Below are positions 63,112 to 64,000 of a stretch of 64,000 nucleotides of DNA, piece after piece. The first letter of the stretch is position 1. Each line of letters opens with the position of its first letter. This DNA is from Pseudomonadota bacterium. GTDB lineage: Bacteria; Pseudomonadota; Alphaproteobacteria; Sphingomonadales; Sphingomonadaceae. The position numbers and the translations under genes are program-made. A model generated the notes under the pieces. That model was not told the DNA's origin. It saw only the letters and a list, made by a program, of their open reading frames with translations, and did not search any database. The stretch spans positions 16,583 through 80,582 of the forward strand of contig JAEWIL010000203.1 in assembly GCA_023387085.1 (NCBI GenBank), in the 5' to 3' direction.

Positions 63112-64000
63112 GGCAGTCCCTTTTCCCGATATGGCGTCCGGCGACAACACCGACGCGCGGCTGTTAGCCGAGGAGCGGCAGGGCGACAATGCTCCCGCGC
63201 TGTCGGTCAGCCAATTGTCGGCGGCGATCAAGCGGACGGTCGAGGACGGCTTTGCGCGCGTGCGCGTGCGCGGCGAATTGTCGGGCGCGAAGCGCGCTGC
63301 GTCGGGGCATTTTTATGCCTGCCTCAAGGACGACAATGCGCTGATCGACATGGTGATGTGGAAGGGGCAGGCGGGGCGCCTCGCCTTCCGGCCCGAAGAC
63401 GGGATCGAGGTGATCGCCACCGGCAAGCTCACCACTTATCCGGGCCGGTCCAAATATCAGCTGGTCGTCGACAGCCTCGAGGTCGCGGGCGAGGGCGCGC
63501 TGATGCTGCTCTTCGAGAAGCTGAAAGCGCGGCTCGGCGGCGAGGGGCTGTTCGATCAGGCGCGCAAGCAGCCGCTGCCGCGCCTGCCGCGCACCATCGG
63601 CGTGGTGACGTCGCCGACCGGCGCGGTGATCCGCGACATTCTCCATCGGCTTGCGGACCGCTTTCCGACGCATGTGATCGTCTGGCCGGTGCTGGTGCAG
63701 GGCGACGGCGCGGCGGCGCAGGTCGCGAAGGCGGTGCGCGGTTTCGATGCGCTCGTGCCGGGCGGCCCGGTCCCGCGGCCCGACCTCGTCATCGTCGCGC
63801 GCGGCGGCGGGTCGATCGAGGATCTGTGGGCGTTCAACGAAGAGGTCGTCGTGCGCGCGATCGCCGAGTGCCGCATCCCGACGATCAGCGCGGTCGGGCA
63901 CGAGACCGACGTGACGCTGGCGGATTATGCCGCCGACATGCGCGCGCCGACGCCGACCGCGGCGGCCGAGATCGCGGTGCCGGTGCGCGCCGAACTCGCC
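63110..64000 (+). CDS. xseA: Exodeoxyribonuclease VII large subunit (partial)
   Basis: N-terminal 297 codons of XseA, which with XseB degrades single-stranded DNA into oligonucleotides; runs off the right edge. OB-fold N-terminal domain [26 protein letters not shown] and [21 protein letters not shown], then [18 protein letters not shown] and [16 protein letters not shown] of the catalytic domain. Starts at 63110 (AGGA 6 bases before) or at Met8, 63131. With 63110 its ATG overlaps that of the divergent purD. Confidence 0.95.
   Translation, partial: MAVPFPDMASGDNTDARLLAEERQGDNAPALSVSQLSAAIKRTVEDGFARVRVRGELSGAKRAASGHFYACLKDDNALIDMVMWKGQAGRLAFRPEDGIEVIATGKLTTYPGRSKYQLVVDSLEVAGEGALMLLFEKLKARLGGEGLFDQARKQPLPRLPRTIGVVTSPTGAVIRDILHRLADRFPTHVIVWPVLVQGDGAAAQVAKAVRGFDALVPGGPVPRPDLVIVARGGGSIEDLWAFNEEVVVRAIAECRIPTISAVGHETDVTLADYAADMRAPTPTAAAEIAVPVRAELA

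Noticed and set aside
1..64000. CRISPR arrays, tRNA or rRNA genes, insertion sequences
   Set aside because: No regular short direct repeats with spacers, no cloverleaf-like segments with conserved TTC arms in the gaps, and no transposase-like protein were found.

Overview
The window is GC-rich, densely packed DNA of an alphaproteobacterium, most likely a Sphingomonadaceae member close to Sphingopyxis/Sphingomonas. That placement is an inference from protein character, the many ATGA/GTGA start-stop overlaps, the catabolic gene content and the dispersed palindromic repeats. No rRNA, tRNA, CRISPR array, phage gene or insertion sequence was seen. Two genes are cut by the window ends: an RND pump gene at the left and xseA at the right. 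No gene-free stretch exceeds 300 bases.

Region 1 (1-2646, minus) is an RND efflux pump with its lipoprotein adaptor. Region 2 (2795-11657) is a hexuronate locus: kduI-kduD-kdgK on plus, a LacI-type regulator on minus, then an FAH-superfamily protein, exuT, uxaC and uxuB on plus. It covers unsaturated uronates (KduI, KduD) and the first steps of glucuronate use (UxaC, UxuB). Both routes meet at 2-keto-3-deoxygluconate and KdgK, but mannonate dehydratase and KDPG aldolase are not here. Two sites sharing TGACACCGGT lie before the two plus-strand units.

Region 3 (11594-20536) holds a LysR regulator divergent from mmsA, a polysaccharide deacetylase, two small lipoproteins, a Rid protein, and a valine-degradation set: isobutyryl-CoA dehydrogenase, 3-hydroxyisobutyryl-CoA hydrolase, enoyl-CoA hydratase and mmsB.

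Region 4 (20962-36625) is an acyl-CoA catabolic island. A seven-gene minus operon (29354 to 21027) runs ACAD10/11-type dehydrogenase, Zn alcohol dehydrogenase, APH-like kinase, two SDRs, beta-lactamase-fold hydrolase and a FadB/FadJ-type protein, ending in a terminator. Kinase plus this ACAD type plus SDR resembles the lva logic for 4-hydroxyacyl-CoA (levulinate/gamma-lactone) breakdown. Upstream are an SDR and two tandem GPH transporters on minus, and divergently two acyl-CoA dehydrogenases and an SDR on plus. LiuR-like palindromes lie in both control regions.

Region 5 (36784-64000) is mostly housekeeping: ppc, an HNH nuclease, gluQ, a HIG1 protein, a PduO-type adenosyltransferase, the ergothioneine pair egtB-egtD, a 3-hydroxybutyryl-CoA dehydrogenase, small envelope proteins including an MliC-type lysozyme inhibitor, an epoxide hydrolase, a CNT nucleoside transporter, an S9 peptidase, a queuosine-precursor transporter, argB, a YggT protein, folD, marC, an OmpA-like lipoprotein, a CorC/HlyC protein, rlmJ, a membrane-anchored helix-hairpin-helix protein, purD and xseA. 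Four kinds of palindromic repeat occupy intergenic gaps from 4484 to 42522.
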